Below, in pieces: positions 47,777 to 55,191 of a stretch of 64,000 nucleotides of DNA; the first letter of the stretch is position 1, and every line of letters begins with the position of its first letter. The stretch spans positions 80,276 through 144,275 of the forward strand of contig NZ_FNCA01000006.1 in assembly GCF_900100715.1 (NCBI RefSeq), read 5' to 3'. The translations under genes and the position numbers were made by a program. The stretch comes from Methanolobus vulcani (GTDB lineage Archaea > Halobacteriota > Methanosarcinia > Methanosarcinales > Methanosarcinaceae). The notes below the pieces were generated by a model that saw only the letters and a program-made list of their open reading frames with translations, made no database searches and was not told where the DNA came from.

Positions 47777-49420
47777 TCACACTGCAGTAAGGTCTCCCGG
47801 GGATATGGCTCTTATTTCCCTGTAATTTATAGCTTTAACAGGACAAACCCCTATACACCTTTTACAACTCATACCCAGACACAGATGTGCTGTATAATCC
47901 ACATACACATGTCCATCTTTTGGAACAACATGTATGGCCTTTTCAGGACATTCTCTTTCACACATCCTGCATTGCATACATCCGCTGGATTCCTCTTCAA
48001 TGAGCATGTCAAGATCCCTGATGATCTTTAGTCCCTGATAACCCGAATCTTCAATATCCCTGTTAACTCTCTTTTCTATAGTTGGGATCATGTTAATATC
48101 CGGAAGACCAGGCATTCCATAGGCTTCAAGGAATTTATTGTACATTTCATAAGGCATTCCTTCTGTCCAGTAAGCCAGCTCACATGCGTAGATATTTTTG
48201 AAGACATCATTGGATGCCAGCATTATGTGATCTGCCTTTATCCTGTCAGCAAGACTTACTATCTCGTCCAGCTCATAATTACCAATAACCACATCCCTTG
48301 CAAGTTCAAGAGATGTGTTACCAAATTGTACTATATTCTTTGAGAAAATGGGTGCTAATCCGATCTTACGCCCTTTTTCTGCGTCAACATAAGTTCCCGA
48401 AGCACCTGACATATACATGTACTTCAGATTCTCATACTTCACTCCGGATTCGATAAGTAATGTCAGATGTGCAGCCCTGATGGCTCCTATTGCTTTTCCT
48501 GCCTCTGCAAAGTCCTCGTCTGTAAGTCTAACCTTTTCGCCAAGAACAAGTCGTCCTTTTGGAAGCTCTGGTAATTTCGTTACCATACCTGAGCTAATTG
48601 CCAGTGAAATTGCAGAGATGACACCGGTACCGGTGATTCCCCTTGACTGCACTTCACCCTTTTCCACAATCACTCCTGTCTCAGGATCAATAAGATCACC
48701 TTTTCCGGGTTCCATGTTCTCATCCAGTACGGTAATCCTCCAGAATCCGTTCTCTTCATTCACATCAGAAATAGCTCCGGGACTGGCAAGCATACCACAT
48801 TTGATTCCCTGACCTTCTATGGAAGGGCCTGCTGCAGCACTACAGGTGATGATACGGTCACCTTTCTTAAGTGCCATTTCTGCATTGGTGCCATAATCTG
48901 TAACAATAGCCACTTCATCCTGTTCAATAAAATCGGTCTTGACCATCATTGCAAGGGCATCAGCTCCGATCTCATGCTCTATTGAAGGTAAAACAATTAT
49001 TTCACATTCATCCAGTCCGGAATCCTTACCAAAAATCTCTATTCCTCTGTAGATCTTCAGCCCCCTTTCCACGCTTTCGATACCAAGTCTCCTTTGCATG
49101 TTCTTCCCGGCATACGCAAGATCCCTTATTTCGATGTTCTGGAATAGTGAGAGTTGTATAGGATTGCCACAAACAGCTATTCTTGTTATTGCATCGAGGG
49201 GAATGTGTAATTCATTGAACATCTTTAGAATTGTATGGATCATTATCTTGTTTGCATTTTCTTCCCCAACCTGAATAGCAAAACCCAGATGATCAATCAC
49301 ATTTCCTCCAGGGAGGGGATGTCTCATTGTCATTACTGTTTTAATAGCATTTTTTTTTCTCAGGTTTATGAGTTGTAATCTAAATCCACTTGTTCCAAGA
49401 TCTAATGCAATTCCATACAA
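47777..49420 (-). CDS. RamA-like reductive activator of corrinoid methyltransferases
   Basis: 547 residues starting with TTG at 49420 behind a perfect AGGAGG (49428-49433); the family begins YGIALDLGTSG. The main part is an ASKHA-type ATPase domain (former DUF4445) with LDLGTSGFR, TDYGTNAEMAL and GASGTYVDAEKGR. The C-terminal about 65 residues hold two [4Fe-4S] ferredoxin motifs, CMQCRMCERECP and CLGMSCKRCIGVCP. RamA uses ATP to reduce inactive Co(II) corrinoid to Co(I) in methylamine metabolism. Here it would activate the corrinoid protein at 54190. A TATA-like box lies on the minus strand near 49500. It heads a likely transcript with the kinase and SUMF1 genes. Confidence 0.88.
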   Translation of the reverse strand: MYGIALDLGTSGFRLQLINLRKKNAIKTVMTMRHPLPGGNVIDHLGFAIQVGEENANKIMIHTILKMFNELHIPLDAITRIAVCGNPIQLSLFQNIEIRDLAYAGKNMQRRLGIESVERGLKIYRGIEIFGKDSGLDECEIIVLPSIEHEIGADALAMMVKTDFIEQDEVAIVTDYGTNAEMALKKGDRIITCSAAAGPSIEGQGIKCGMLASPGAISDVNEENGFWRITVLDENMEPGKGDLIDPETGVIVEKGEVQSRGITGTGVISAISLAISSGMVTKLPELPKGRLVLGEKVRLTDEDFAEAGKAIGAIRAAHLTLLIESGVKYENLKYMYMSGASGTYVDAEKGRKIGLAPIFSKNIVQFGNTSLELARDVVIGNYELDEIVSLADRIKADHIMLASNDVFKNIYACELAYWTEGMPYEMYNKFLEAYGMPGLPDINMIPTIEKRVNRDIEDSGYQGLKIIRDLDMLIEEESSGCMQCRMCERECPEKAIHVVPKDGHVYVDYTAHLCLGMSCKRCIGVCPVKAINYREIRAISPGDLTAV

Positions 49421-49498
49421 ACAAAATCCTCCTTTTATTTCAAGCACGAATTACTGACATGCGGTTCTATTGTATATGCAATTGATTTGTCAGAGAAC

Positions 49499-49506
49499 TA
49501 TAAATA
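49499..49506 (-). promoter_or_regulatory. TATA box of the RamA-like gene
   Basis: On the minus strand TTATTTATAG (about 49498-49507) lies 80 nt before the TTG start at 49420, leaving a leader of roughly 50 nt with AGGAGG. Confidence 0.4.
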
Positions 49507-49700
49507 ACGACTTCGGGAAAAAAATAAGAGGTGGCGATATTATCGAAGCTTCAAATAAGGATAGTATTGTTGATAAAAAAAATGCCAGAATTAAAAATAA
49601 CATGATTGATTTTATCAAACCCATGTTTTCAGTTACATTGAAAAAAAATCAGATAATTCTTAATAAATCATATAAATGTGACAATATTTGCAGCAATTAG

Positions 49701-49734
49701 TTGCAGGGTCGTTTTATGTGGAGAGACCCTGCAA
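49701..49734 (+). promoter_or_regulatory. Perfect 10-bp stem-loop with a start codon in the loop
   Basis: TTGCAGGGTC (49701-49710) pairs with GACCCTGCAA (49725-49734); the 14-nt loop contains ATG at 49716 and the 5' arm contains AGGG, so the stem could hide a ribosome binding site. A TATA-like box about 28 nt upstream would make it the 5' end of a transcript. Confidence 0.4.
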
Positions 49735-49910
49735 AAACAGGTCGGGATTCAATATGCACGATCTCCTGGAAATATTATGATCTAATTTCTGAATTGAACT
49801 CTGGATCGGAAGTAGAATTACAGACCCTTGAATGTGCATATATCTTCTATGTCCTGTGTCCACAGATGGACAATTCATGCTATCCGGTAATAGAATATAT
49901 AATAACCTGA
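49716..49910 (+). CDS. Possible 64-residue protein of unknown function
   Basis: Opens at ATG 49716 in the loop of the stem described above. The product has a balanced composition (ends CYPVIEYIIT, with four cysteines) unlike the A/T-rich neighbouring frames, but I recognise no family. It may be a genuine small protein or chance. The same frame continues upstream of a TAG at 49698-49700, which I do not consider coding. Confidence 0.3.
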   Translation: MWRDPAKTGRDSICTISWKYYDLISELNSGSEVELQTLECAYIFYVLCPQMDNSCYPVIEYIIT

Positions 49911-50108
49911 GGTAATAAATCAATTAAAAGACTATTATCAAACCCATGTTTTCAATTCAAACAATGGATTTTACGACTTGTTAATTCAGAATAAGGTCAT
50001 TCAAAATAACAGAAGCATATGACCGATTAAAGCCTTTGACATTATCAAAAGCATGAATGTCGATATAAGCAGGGATTAAAAATGAGGAATATTTTGTATT
50101 TCACAGTT

Positions 50109-50891
50109 TCATGTAACCTGCTCTGCAAGTTCTTTGTAATGTAAAAAGAAATCCTGTCCCCACTCACGTGCACTATCCTCAAAACTTATGACCTTTTTAT
50201 GGTCAAAAAATCCCTTCTTATTGAAGAATGACAACAGAAGAAGATTATCTGTAACAGATATTGCACCTGGTTTCATTATGTTCTCTTCACACACGTAAAG
50301 ATGTGAGGTGGGAGATTCAACAATTGCATTGTATTGTTCTGTATATTCATCCCGCAGTCTTTCATATACAGGCCTTGTGAGAATAAGATTATAATTCACT
50401 TCTTTTTTTGCCAGCTCTGCGTAGTTATTGGGACATGTAGGACAGAAATATGAGTAGAATGTACAGACATTCTTTGTCTGCTTGAGGCTAACAAGCAGTT
50501 CTCTGGGTGGTTCGAACAGATGGTTAAGATCAGGCTCATGTATCAGAACTTCTCCAAGGTCTCCAATTCTGTCAAGTAAAGGATCTGGTACTGCACCAAG
50601 GTCCCTGCTTGCCCAGAACTCCTTATTACCTTCCACGACATTGAGAGCTTCGATCAGTGGTTTTATTTTCTTAAGGATGATCTGACCAACATGCGTCAAC
50701 CTGTATTCATCGTTCTTCTGTTCAATAAGACCCTGTTCCAGAAGAATTTTGATCTGAGCCATGATCGCACTGGTTGTACCATTTATGGAATTCTTTATCT
50801 GATCAATGGTGGCTGGCCCATCCATTAACATCAACAGAGTACTTTTCCTTTTTTCTGATAGGAACACCGTACTTATCAATTCAGTTTTCAT
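50109..50891 (-). CDS. Msr-type methanogenesis regulator (ArsR-like wHTH + DUF1724)
   Basis: 260 residues. The N-terminal winged helix (about 10-85; MDGPATIDQIKNSINGTTSA) is followed by the DUF1724-type C-terminal domain seen in Methanosarcina Msr regulators, with FCPTCPNNYAEL cysteines, SHLYVCEENIMKPGAISVTD and LSFFNKKGFFD. In Methanosarcina such proteins activate methyltransferase operons specific for methanol or methyl sulfides and are often paired with GAF sensor kinases. Its position beside a RamA-like gene, a GAF/PAS kinase and an mtbA cluster makes it the likely regulator of this island; the signal is unknown. Confidence 0.85.
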   Translation of the reverse strand: MKTELISTVFLSEKRKSTLLMLMDGPATIDQIKNSINGTTSAIMAQIKILLEQGLIEQKNDEYRLTHVGQIILKKIKPLIEALNVVEGNKEFWASRDLGAVPDPLLDRIGDLGEVLIHEPDLNHLFEPPRELLVSLKQTKNVCTFYSYFCPTCPNNYAELAKKEVNYNLILTRPVYERLRDEYTEQYNAIVESPTSHLYVCEENIMKPGAISVTDNLLLLSFFNKKGFFDHKKVISFEDSAREWGQDFFLHYKELAEQVT

Positions 50892-51017
50892 GGTCTATCA
50901 CTCGCCTTTTCCTGAAGGAAGCAATTTGATTATATGGATACGATCAATTCCCAGACAGTACAAATAGTTCAATGATGACATTTTAACCTCTGAACCCAGT
51001 CTATCAGGCTGATAGTA

Positions 51018-51359
51018 TTATTGCCCGGGTCTTTCTCCAAACGTATGATGATATCTATTTATTATTGATTCAATGTAATTAGTTGTCATTCGTGAGGATC
51101 TTTTGGACATGAAGTTATTTAATGGGAATTCAGTATGACAATGTGTACATCTGGCAAGTTCACAACCTCTGACAAGTTTTGGACATCCAGAACATAATTT
51201 TGCTCTTGAGTGGAACAGATTGAAAGATCTGCCACATTCAGGACAAAGAAGCATTCTGTTGGCATCATAGAAGTTCTTGTTAACTCCCTTTCTCTGCAGC
51301 TCAAAAGAATACCGTTCATCGCGTCTTAGATCATCAATATATTTTTTCTCATCAGACAT
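51018..51359 (-). CDS. Small zinc-ribbon protein
   Basis: 113 residues from ATG 51359 behind AGGTGA; the longer frame to 51395 is not needed. The centre holds three cysteine pairs: LLCPECGRSF, LCSGCPKLVRGCELARC and HCHTEFP, enough for two zinc ribbons. The N-terminal part (DDLRRDERYSFELQRKGV) and C-terminal tail are charged. No known family. It is divergent from the flavoprotein gene across a 310-bp spacer and follows the same direction as the Msr regulator, suggesting a role in the island. Confidence 0.7.
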   Translation of the reverse strand: MSDEKKYIDDLRRDERYSFELQRKGVNKNFYDANRMLLCPECGRSFNLFHSRAKLCSGCPKLVRGCELARCTHCHTEFPLNNFMSKRSSRMTTNYIESIINRYHHTFGERPGQ

Positions 51360-51669
51360 TATTTCACCTTTTTGACAGTAATACATAATTTTCATTTCAT
51401 ACCTATATATAACGAATTATACTTTAAAATCAAAAAGTCATAAGAAATCTTTAATCAACAAAATAACAACGATGTCGATAAAATCAAAGGCTTGAACTTA
51501 ACATCTGCATTAGATATAATAGACAGCTAAATCTATACTTTTTACACAATCAGGTACGTATCAGTTACCTGCAGTTGATATCATGTGTTGTCCGCATACC
51601 TTCTCTTTTATCGAAGGAATAGAAAAAATGTTTTCATATAGCTAATATCAGGCATCTTTTGAGGGATAT
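51360..51669. promoter_or_regulatory. Divergent spacer between zinc-ribbon and flavoprotein genes
   Basis: A/T-rich and without genes. A minus-strand TATA box (TATATATAG, about 51403-51411) serves the zinc-ribbon gene about 45 nt ahead of its start. On the plus strand a small inverted repeat CCTTC/GAAGG (about 51600-51617) precedes the flavoprotein, whose ribosome binding site is GAGGGATAT. Confidence 0.4.
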
Positions 51670-53838
51670 ATGGTATTTGAAAAATTGTTCGAGCCGCAGT
51701 ACATTGGCAAATGCAAACTTAAGAACAGGATAATAATGGCTCCCATTGGCAATATCAATATGGCTGATCCTGTCGGTCGTCCCCTCAATAAGATGATAGA
51801 ATACTTCATTGAAAGGGCAAAAGGAGGTACTGGTCTGCTGATTACCGGCCTTGTACCTGTATCTTACGGGATCGATCCGACTCTTTCTGAAGAGAATGAT
51901 ACTACTTATTTTCCGCGTATCGATGGCTCTTCACGAACACGGCTAAGTGGCTGGAGAGACCTGACCGCAGGCGTAAAACCATACGGAACAAAGATATTCA
52001 TACAATTGTCTGCAGGTCTTGGAAGAGTCGGCTCACCTGAATCAGCATTACATGGAAAGATACTCAAATCTGCTTCATGGAACAGTAACTATTACATCCC
52101 TCAGGTTCCTCATCTGCCCCTCTCTGATCGCAAGATAAAAAGAATTGTCAAGATGATGGGACAGAGTGCAGCCAATGCAAAAATATCCGGTTTTGATGGT
52201 GTACACCTCCATGGTCACGAAGGATACCTGATGGACCAATTAACATCTGCACCATGGAACCGCCGGAAACTAGGCAGGTACAGGAACAACTTCCAGTTCG
52301 GTATTGACGTTGTCAGAGAGATTAAACGTCGTTGTGGAGAGGATTTTCCAGTAATATATAGAATAGACCTGACACAGGCTTTGCAGGAAAGCTACGGTGA
52401 TGAGGTCTTCAGGAACCGTTTCCGTGGAAGAGAGAGGACAATAGATGAGGGATTACAGTTCTGCAAGGCTCTGTATGAAGCCGGAGTGGATGCCTTTGAT
52501 GTTGACAAAGGCTGTTATGATAACTGGTTCTGGCCTCATCCGCCATCCTATTTTGACGATGCTGTCTATGTTGAGGAAATAGCTGGCAGGCTAAAGGATT
52601 TCTTTAGAAAGGAAAGTATTGATGCTAAGGTTATAGCCGTAGGCAAGCTTGGAAAACCTGAGGTTGCAGAGTCCGTATTATCAGCTCAGCAGGCTGACTT
52701 TGTAATGCTGGGGCGACCTCTGCTGGCAGACCCTTACTGGCCGGTCAAGGTAAAAGAGAACAGGATTAAAGAGATAATACACTGCATAGGTGACCATGAA
52801 GGATGTATTGAATCTTTTAAAAAAGGAGGACATCCATGCTGTTCAGTGAACCCATACACCGGATTTGAGGACACAAAGAAACTTACTAAAGCTGAAAGGA
52901 GAAAGAAGGTCGCCATCATAGGTGCCGGCCCTGCTGGCTGTGAAGCAGCCATTACATCTCATATAAGAGGACATGAAGTGACACTTTTTGAAAAGACTGA
53001 ACGTATTGGAGGTCAACTTGTCACAGCCGGTAAAATGCTAATAAAACATGATATCAGGAGATACCTCGAAAATCTTGAATACCGGATGGAACTGCTGAAA
53101 AAAGATGGATTTTCCATCAGATTCAACACAGAGTTCCATGTATCCGATATTAATGATGGGTTTGATGTGATTATCTGTTGTAACGGACTGAAAACCGCTT
53201 TGCCTGCAATTGAAGGTATGGAAGATGTGAGATATTTAGAGGGGAAAGATCTTCTGAACAGGAATATGGAGCTTCCTGAAAACATCCGGAATATACTGGT
53301 TGTAGGTGGTGGCGTGCTAGGATGTGAAATTGCTTATTCACTTGCCTATGAAAAAGAAATGAATGTGATTCTTGTAGGCAGAAATAAGGAATTAATGCCT
53401 GAAACAGTACAGGCTAACCGGGCTCAGATGTTGTGGATGATGATGGGAAATGGTTCACCCTCTGGGAAGAAAGAGGACAGCTTAAAAAAGCCTGTTAAAG
53501 TCTATAATGCTTCTGAAGTGGTCCGATTCTCAAATGGCAAAGCCTATGTTAAAGCTAACAGAGGCAGAAAGGACCCTTACACCCCATGGAAACCTTTGAT
53601 ACCTGAGAATGTCAGAAACCCCTTTGAAAAGAAACTTGACCTTGATAATGTGGAAGAAATAGTCATTGATACTGATATGGTTATTTTTGCCACCGGAGGG
53701 ATGGCTGATGATAGTCTTTACTATGAACTGCTGAAAAGAAAAACAGGCATAGAAGTCTACTCAGCAGGTGATTCTACAAAGCCGGGAAGGGTCTGGGAAG
53801 CAATCAACGGTGCAAATGAAATAGCCAGGAACATCTGA
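51670..53838 (+). CDS. Old-yellow-enzyme/TMADH/2,4-dienoyl-CoA reductase-family flavin and Fe-S oxidoreductase
   Basis: 722 residues. Residues 1-360 form the FMN-binding TIM barrel (GFDGVHLHGHEGYLMDQLTS; VMLGRPLLADPYWPVKV). Then comes the [4Fe-4S] segment CIGDHEGC ... CC (about 375-395), in which the second canonical cysteine is Asp and an extra Cys precedes SVNP. Residues 415-722 are an FAD/NAD(P) module (VAIIGAGPAGCEAA, GGQLV, VVGGGVLGCEIAY, AGDSTKPGRVWEAI). The family includes trimethylamine dehydrogenase and dienoyl-CoA reductase. It lies directly upstream of a corrinoid protein and mtbA without an MT1, so it may process the methyl donor or its residue (inference). A terminator-like repeat follows. 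Confidence 0.88.
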   Translation: MVFEKLFEPQYIGKCKLKNRIIMAPIGNINMADPVGRPLNKMIEYFIERAKGGTGLLITGLVPVSYGIDPTLSEENDTTYFPRIDGSSRTRLSGWRDLTAGVKPYGTKIFIQLSAGLGRVGSPESALHGKILKSASWNSNYYIPQVPHLPLSDRKIKRIVKMMGQSAANAKISGFDGVHLHGHEGYLMDQLTSAPWNRRKLGRYRNNFQFGIDVVREIKRRCGEDFPVIYRIDLTQALQESYGDEVFRNRFRGRERTIDEGLQFCKALYEAGVDAFDVDKGCYDNWFWPHPPSYFDDAVYVEEIAGRLKDFFRKESIDAKVIAVGKLGKPEVAESVLSAQQADFVMLGRPLLADPYWPVKVKENRIKEIIHCIGDHEGCIESFKKGGHPCCSVNPYTGFEDTKKLTKAERRKKVAIIGAGPAGCEAAITSHIRGHEVTLFEKTERIGGQLVTAGKMLIKHDIRRYLENLEYRMELLKKDGFSIRFNTEFHVSDINDGFDVIICCNGLKTALPAIEGMEDVRYLEGKDLLNRNMELPENIRNILVVGGGVLGCEIAYSLAYEKEMNVILVGRNKELMPETVQANRAQMLWMMMGNGSPSGKKEDSLKKPVKVYNASEVVRFSNGKAYVKANRGRKDPYTPWKPLIPENVRNPFEKKLDLDNVEEIVIDTDMVIFATGGMADDSLYYELLKRKTGIEVYSAGDSTKPGRVWEAINGANEIARNI

Positions 53839-53876
53839 GCTTCCGTGAATCATGCAGGAATTTTCTATTTGCTAAG

Positions 53877-53922
53877 TGATTATATTCATGCTATTGATAT
53901 AATCAAAGTCATTCTTTTTTTT
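53877..53922 (+). terminator. Terminator-like repeat after the flavoprotein gene
   Basis: A perfect 9-bp inverted repeat TGATTATAT/ATATAATCA (53877-53885, 53897-53905; 11-nt loop) is followed 9 nt later by a T8 run (53915-53922). The stem is A/T-rich, so it could instead be a regulator site. Confidence 0.45.
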
Positions 53923-54189
53923 CGCATTGCTGTTTTCCAGAAAGCTGTAAATCCGCAATACCGCATTTGCAAAATCCATATTTTGAATATAGAATGCTGT
54001 ATTGATAATAATTATTTCGTTGATTAATTACTGCAAGTTATTATTTATATCTATTATTGGATATGGTAAATTGTCAGCAATTGCAGGTTCTGGCCTGTTT
54101 TGCTGTTATCAGAAATTAATCGTGGAAAATAATCAGGAATGAAGAAAAAGATCTCGTTCCTGGAATTTACTAAGATCAGGAGGTATCCT
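53923..54189 (+). promoter_or_regulatory. Promoter and long leader of the corrinoid-protein gene
   Basis: TTTATAT at 54044-54050 is a good TATA box, which would give a 5' leader of about 115 nt before ATG 54190. Long leaders are typical of methanogen methyltransferase genes. AGGAGG lies 7 nt before the start. Confidence 0.45.
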
Positions 54190-54855
54190 ATGGAAGAAAA
54201 TGAGATTATTAGCGGACTTACAGATGCCGTTGTTACAGGAAAGAAAGATCAGGCAGTCGAATTAGCACAGAAGGCACTGGACCAGGGTATTGATCCATAC
54301 ATTGCAGTTATCGATGGTCTTGCAAAGGGTATGGAAATAATGAGTGAAAAGTACGAGAAAAAGCAGGCATTTATGCCACATCTACTCATGGCCTCAAACG
54401 CAATGTACGGAGGTATGGATCTACTCGTACCACACATCAAGGCCGAAGGAGATGGTGCAAGGAAGGTTCTTGTAATCGGTAGTGTGGAAGGAGATGTCCA
54501 CGATATTGGAAAGAACCTTGTTAAAACAATGATGAGTGCCGTAGGCTTTGAAGCAATTGACCTTGGAAAAGATGTACCTGTTGAACAATTTGCAGAGGCT
54601 GCTGCTGAACACAAGGCAGATGTCGTATCAATGAGCACACTCATGACCTCAACAATGGACAACATGCAGAGGGTCATGGACAGTCTCCAGAGCAAGGGTA
54701 TCAGAAACAACCTCAAGGTGATTATTGGCGGTGCACCAATAACTTCAGACTTTGCTGAAGAGATCGGAGCAGATGCTACAAAGACTGATGCCATGGAAGC
54801 TGCAAGGTGGGCACAGGAAGCAGCTGCAACGCTTGCACCTGAAAGATGGGCTTAA
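54190..54855 (+). CDS. Methyltransferase cognate corrinoid protein (MtbC/MttC/MtaC family)
   Basis: 221 residues. The N-terminal four-helix cap (about 1-90; MPHLLMASNAMYGGM) is followed by the B12-binding Rossmann domain with the DxHxxG motif D102-V-H104-D-I-G107, then MSTLMTSTMDNMQ and VIIGGAPITSDFAEEIGAD. It carries the methyl group on cobalt between a substrate methyltransferase and MtbA. I start at ATG 54190 behind AGGAGG; the frame is open to 54139. No mttB, mtbB, mtmB or mtaB partner is adjacent, so the methyl donor is unknown. Corrinoid activation is presumably by the RamA-like protein at 47777-49420. Confidence 0.9.
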   Translation: MEENEIISGLTDAVVTGKKDQAVELAQKALDQGIDPYIAVIDGLAKGMEIMSEKYEKKQAFMPHLLMASNAMYGGMDLLVPHIKAEGDGARKVLVIGSVEGDVHDIGKNLVKTMMSAVGFEAIDLGKDVPVEQFAEAAAEHKADVVSMSTLMTSTMDNMQRVMDSLQSKGIRNNLKVIIGGAPITSDFAEEIGADATKTDAMEAARWAQEAAATLAPERWA

Positions 54856-54862
54856 AGATTAA

Positions 54863-55000
54863 ATGACTGCAAAAAGCCAAAGCGCACGACTGTTCGAAAT
54901 ATACGGGAACAATACCACCGACCAGGTTCAAAATCCAGATGGTCCGCACCAAGTAACCTACCATCTACCCGTGGCTGTTAAAAATAAATCTATCAGATGA
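54863..55000 (+). CDS. Possible 45-residue ORF after the corrinoid gene
   Basis: ATG 54863 to TGA 55000, beginning TAKSQSARLFEIYG; soluble, no family recognised. It has no strong ribosome binding site but follows the corrinoid stop by 7 bp, so it could be translated by reinitiation. Could be chance. Confidence 0.2.
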   Translation: MTAKSQSARLFEIYGNNTTDQVQNPDGPHQVTYHLPVAVKNKSIR

Positions 55001-55085
55001 CTCGCCTGACAGTCAGAATACGAACAGAATATCGGCTTTTGCAGGTTATGAAGGGGTTCACAGCATACATAGGAGGATATAAGAT

Positions 55086-55169
55086 ATGTCTGTGATCCCC
55101 AATATTTCATTTAAAAACACTAACAACAAGCATTATTTATATCATAATAATTCCCTTTCACAATTATAG
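55086..55169 (+). CDS. Possible 27-residue ORF with strong ribosome binding site
   Basis: ATG 55086 preceded by AGGAGG (55072-55077) opens 27 codons (SVIPNISFKNTNN at the start) ending at TAG 55167-55169, 22 bp before mtbA. The ribosome binding site is the best in the neighbourhood, yet the ORF overlaps the mtbA TATA box. It may be a leader peptide, a decayed gene start, or coincidence. Confidence 0.25.
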   Translation: MSVIPNISFKNTNNKHYLYHNNSLSQL

Positions 55170-55185
55170 TTAATTACAGGAGATC
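55136..55185 (+). promoter_or_regulatory. mtbA promoter and ribosome binding site
   Basis: TTTATAT at 55136-55142 and AGGAGATC at 55178-55185 give mtbA its own promoter with a short leader, independent of the corrinoid gene. Confidence 0.45.
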
Positions 55186-55191
55186 ATTACA

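Larger units (their letters stand above)
49507..50108. other. Accessory intergenic region with a 20-bp direct repeat
   Basis: About 600 bp between the RamA-like and Msr-type genes. An exact 20-bp sequence is present twice in the same orientation, at 49612-49631 and 49935-49954. Between them lie a TATA-like CATATAAAT (about 49668-49676), a strong hairpin and a small open frame (separate entries). Open frames left of 49700 are A/T-rich and look non-coding. Confidence 0.45.

Noticed and set aside
49470-49910. Two frames in the same phase separated only by TAG, suggesting pyrrolysine read-through
   Set aside because: The part before the TAG is A/T-rich with Asn/Lys/Ile composition and no recognisable domain, and the hairpin and TATA-like box fit a transcript start after the TAG. 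No Pyl-type methyltransferase motif is present.
54930-54970. GGTTCAAAATCC resembling a tRNA T-arm after the corrinoid gene
   Set aside because: The loop is one base too long and no matching acceptor or anticodon stem surrounds it.
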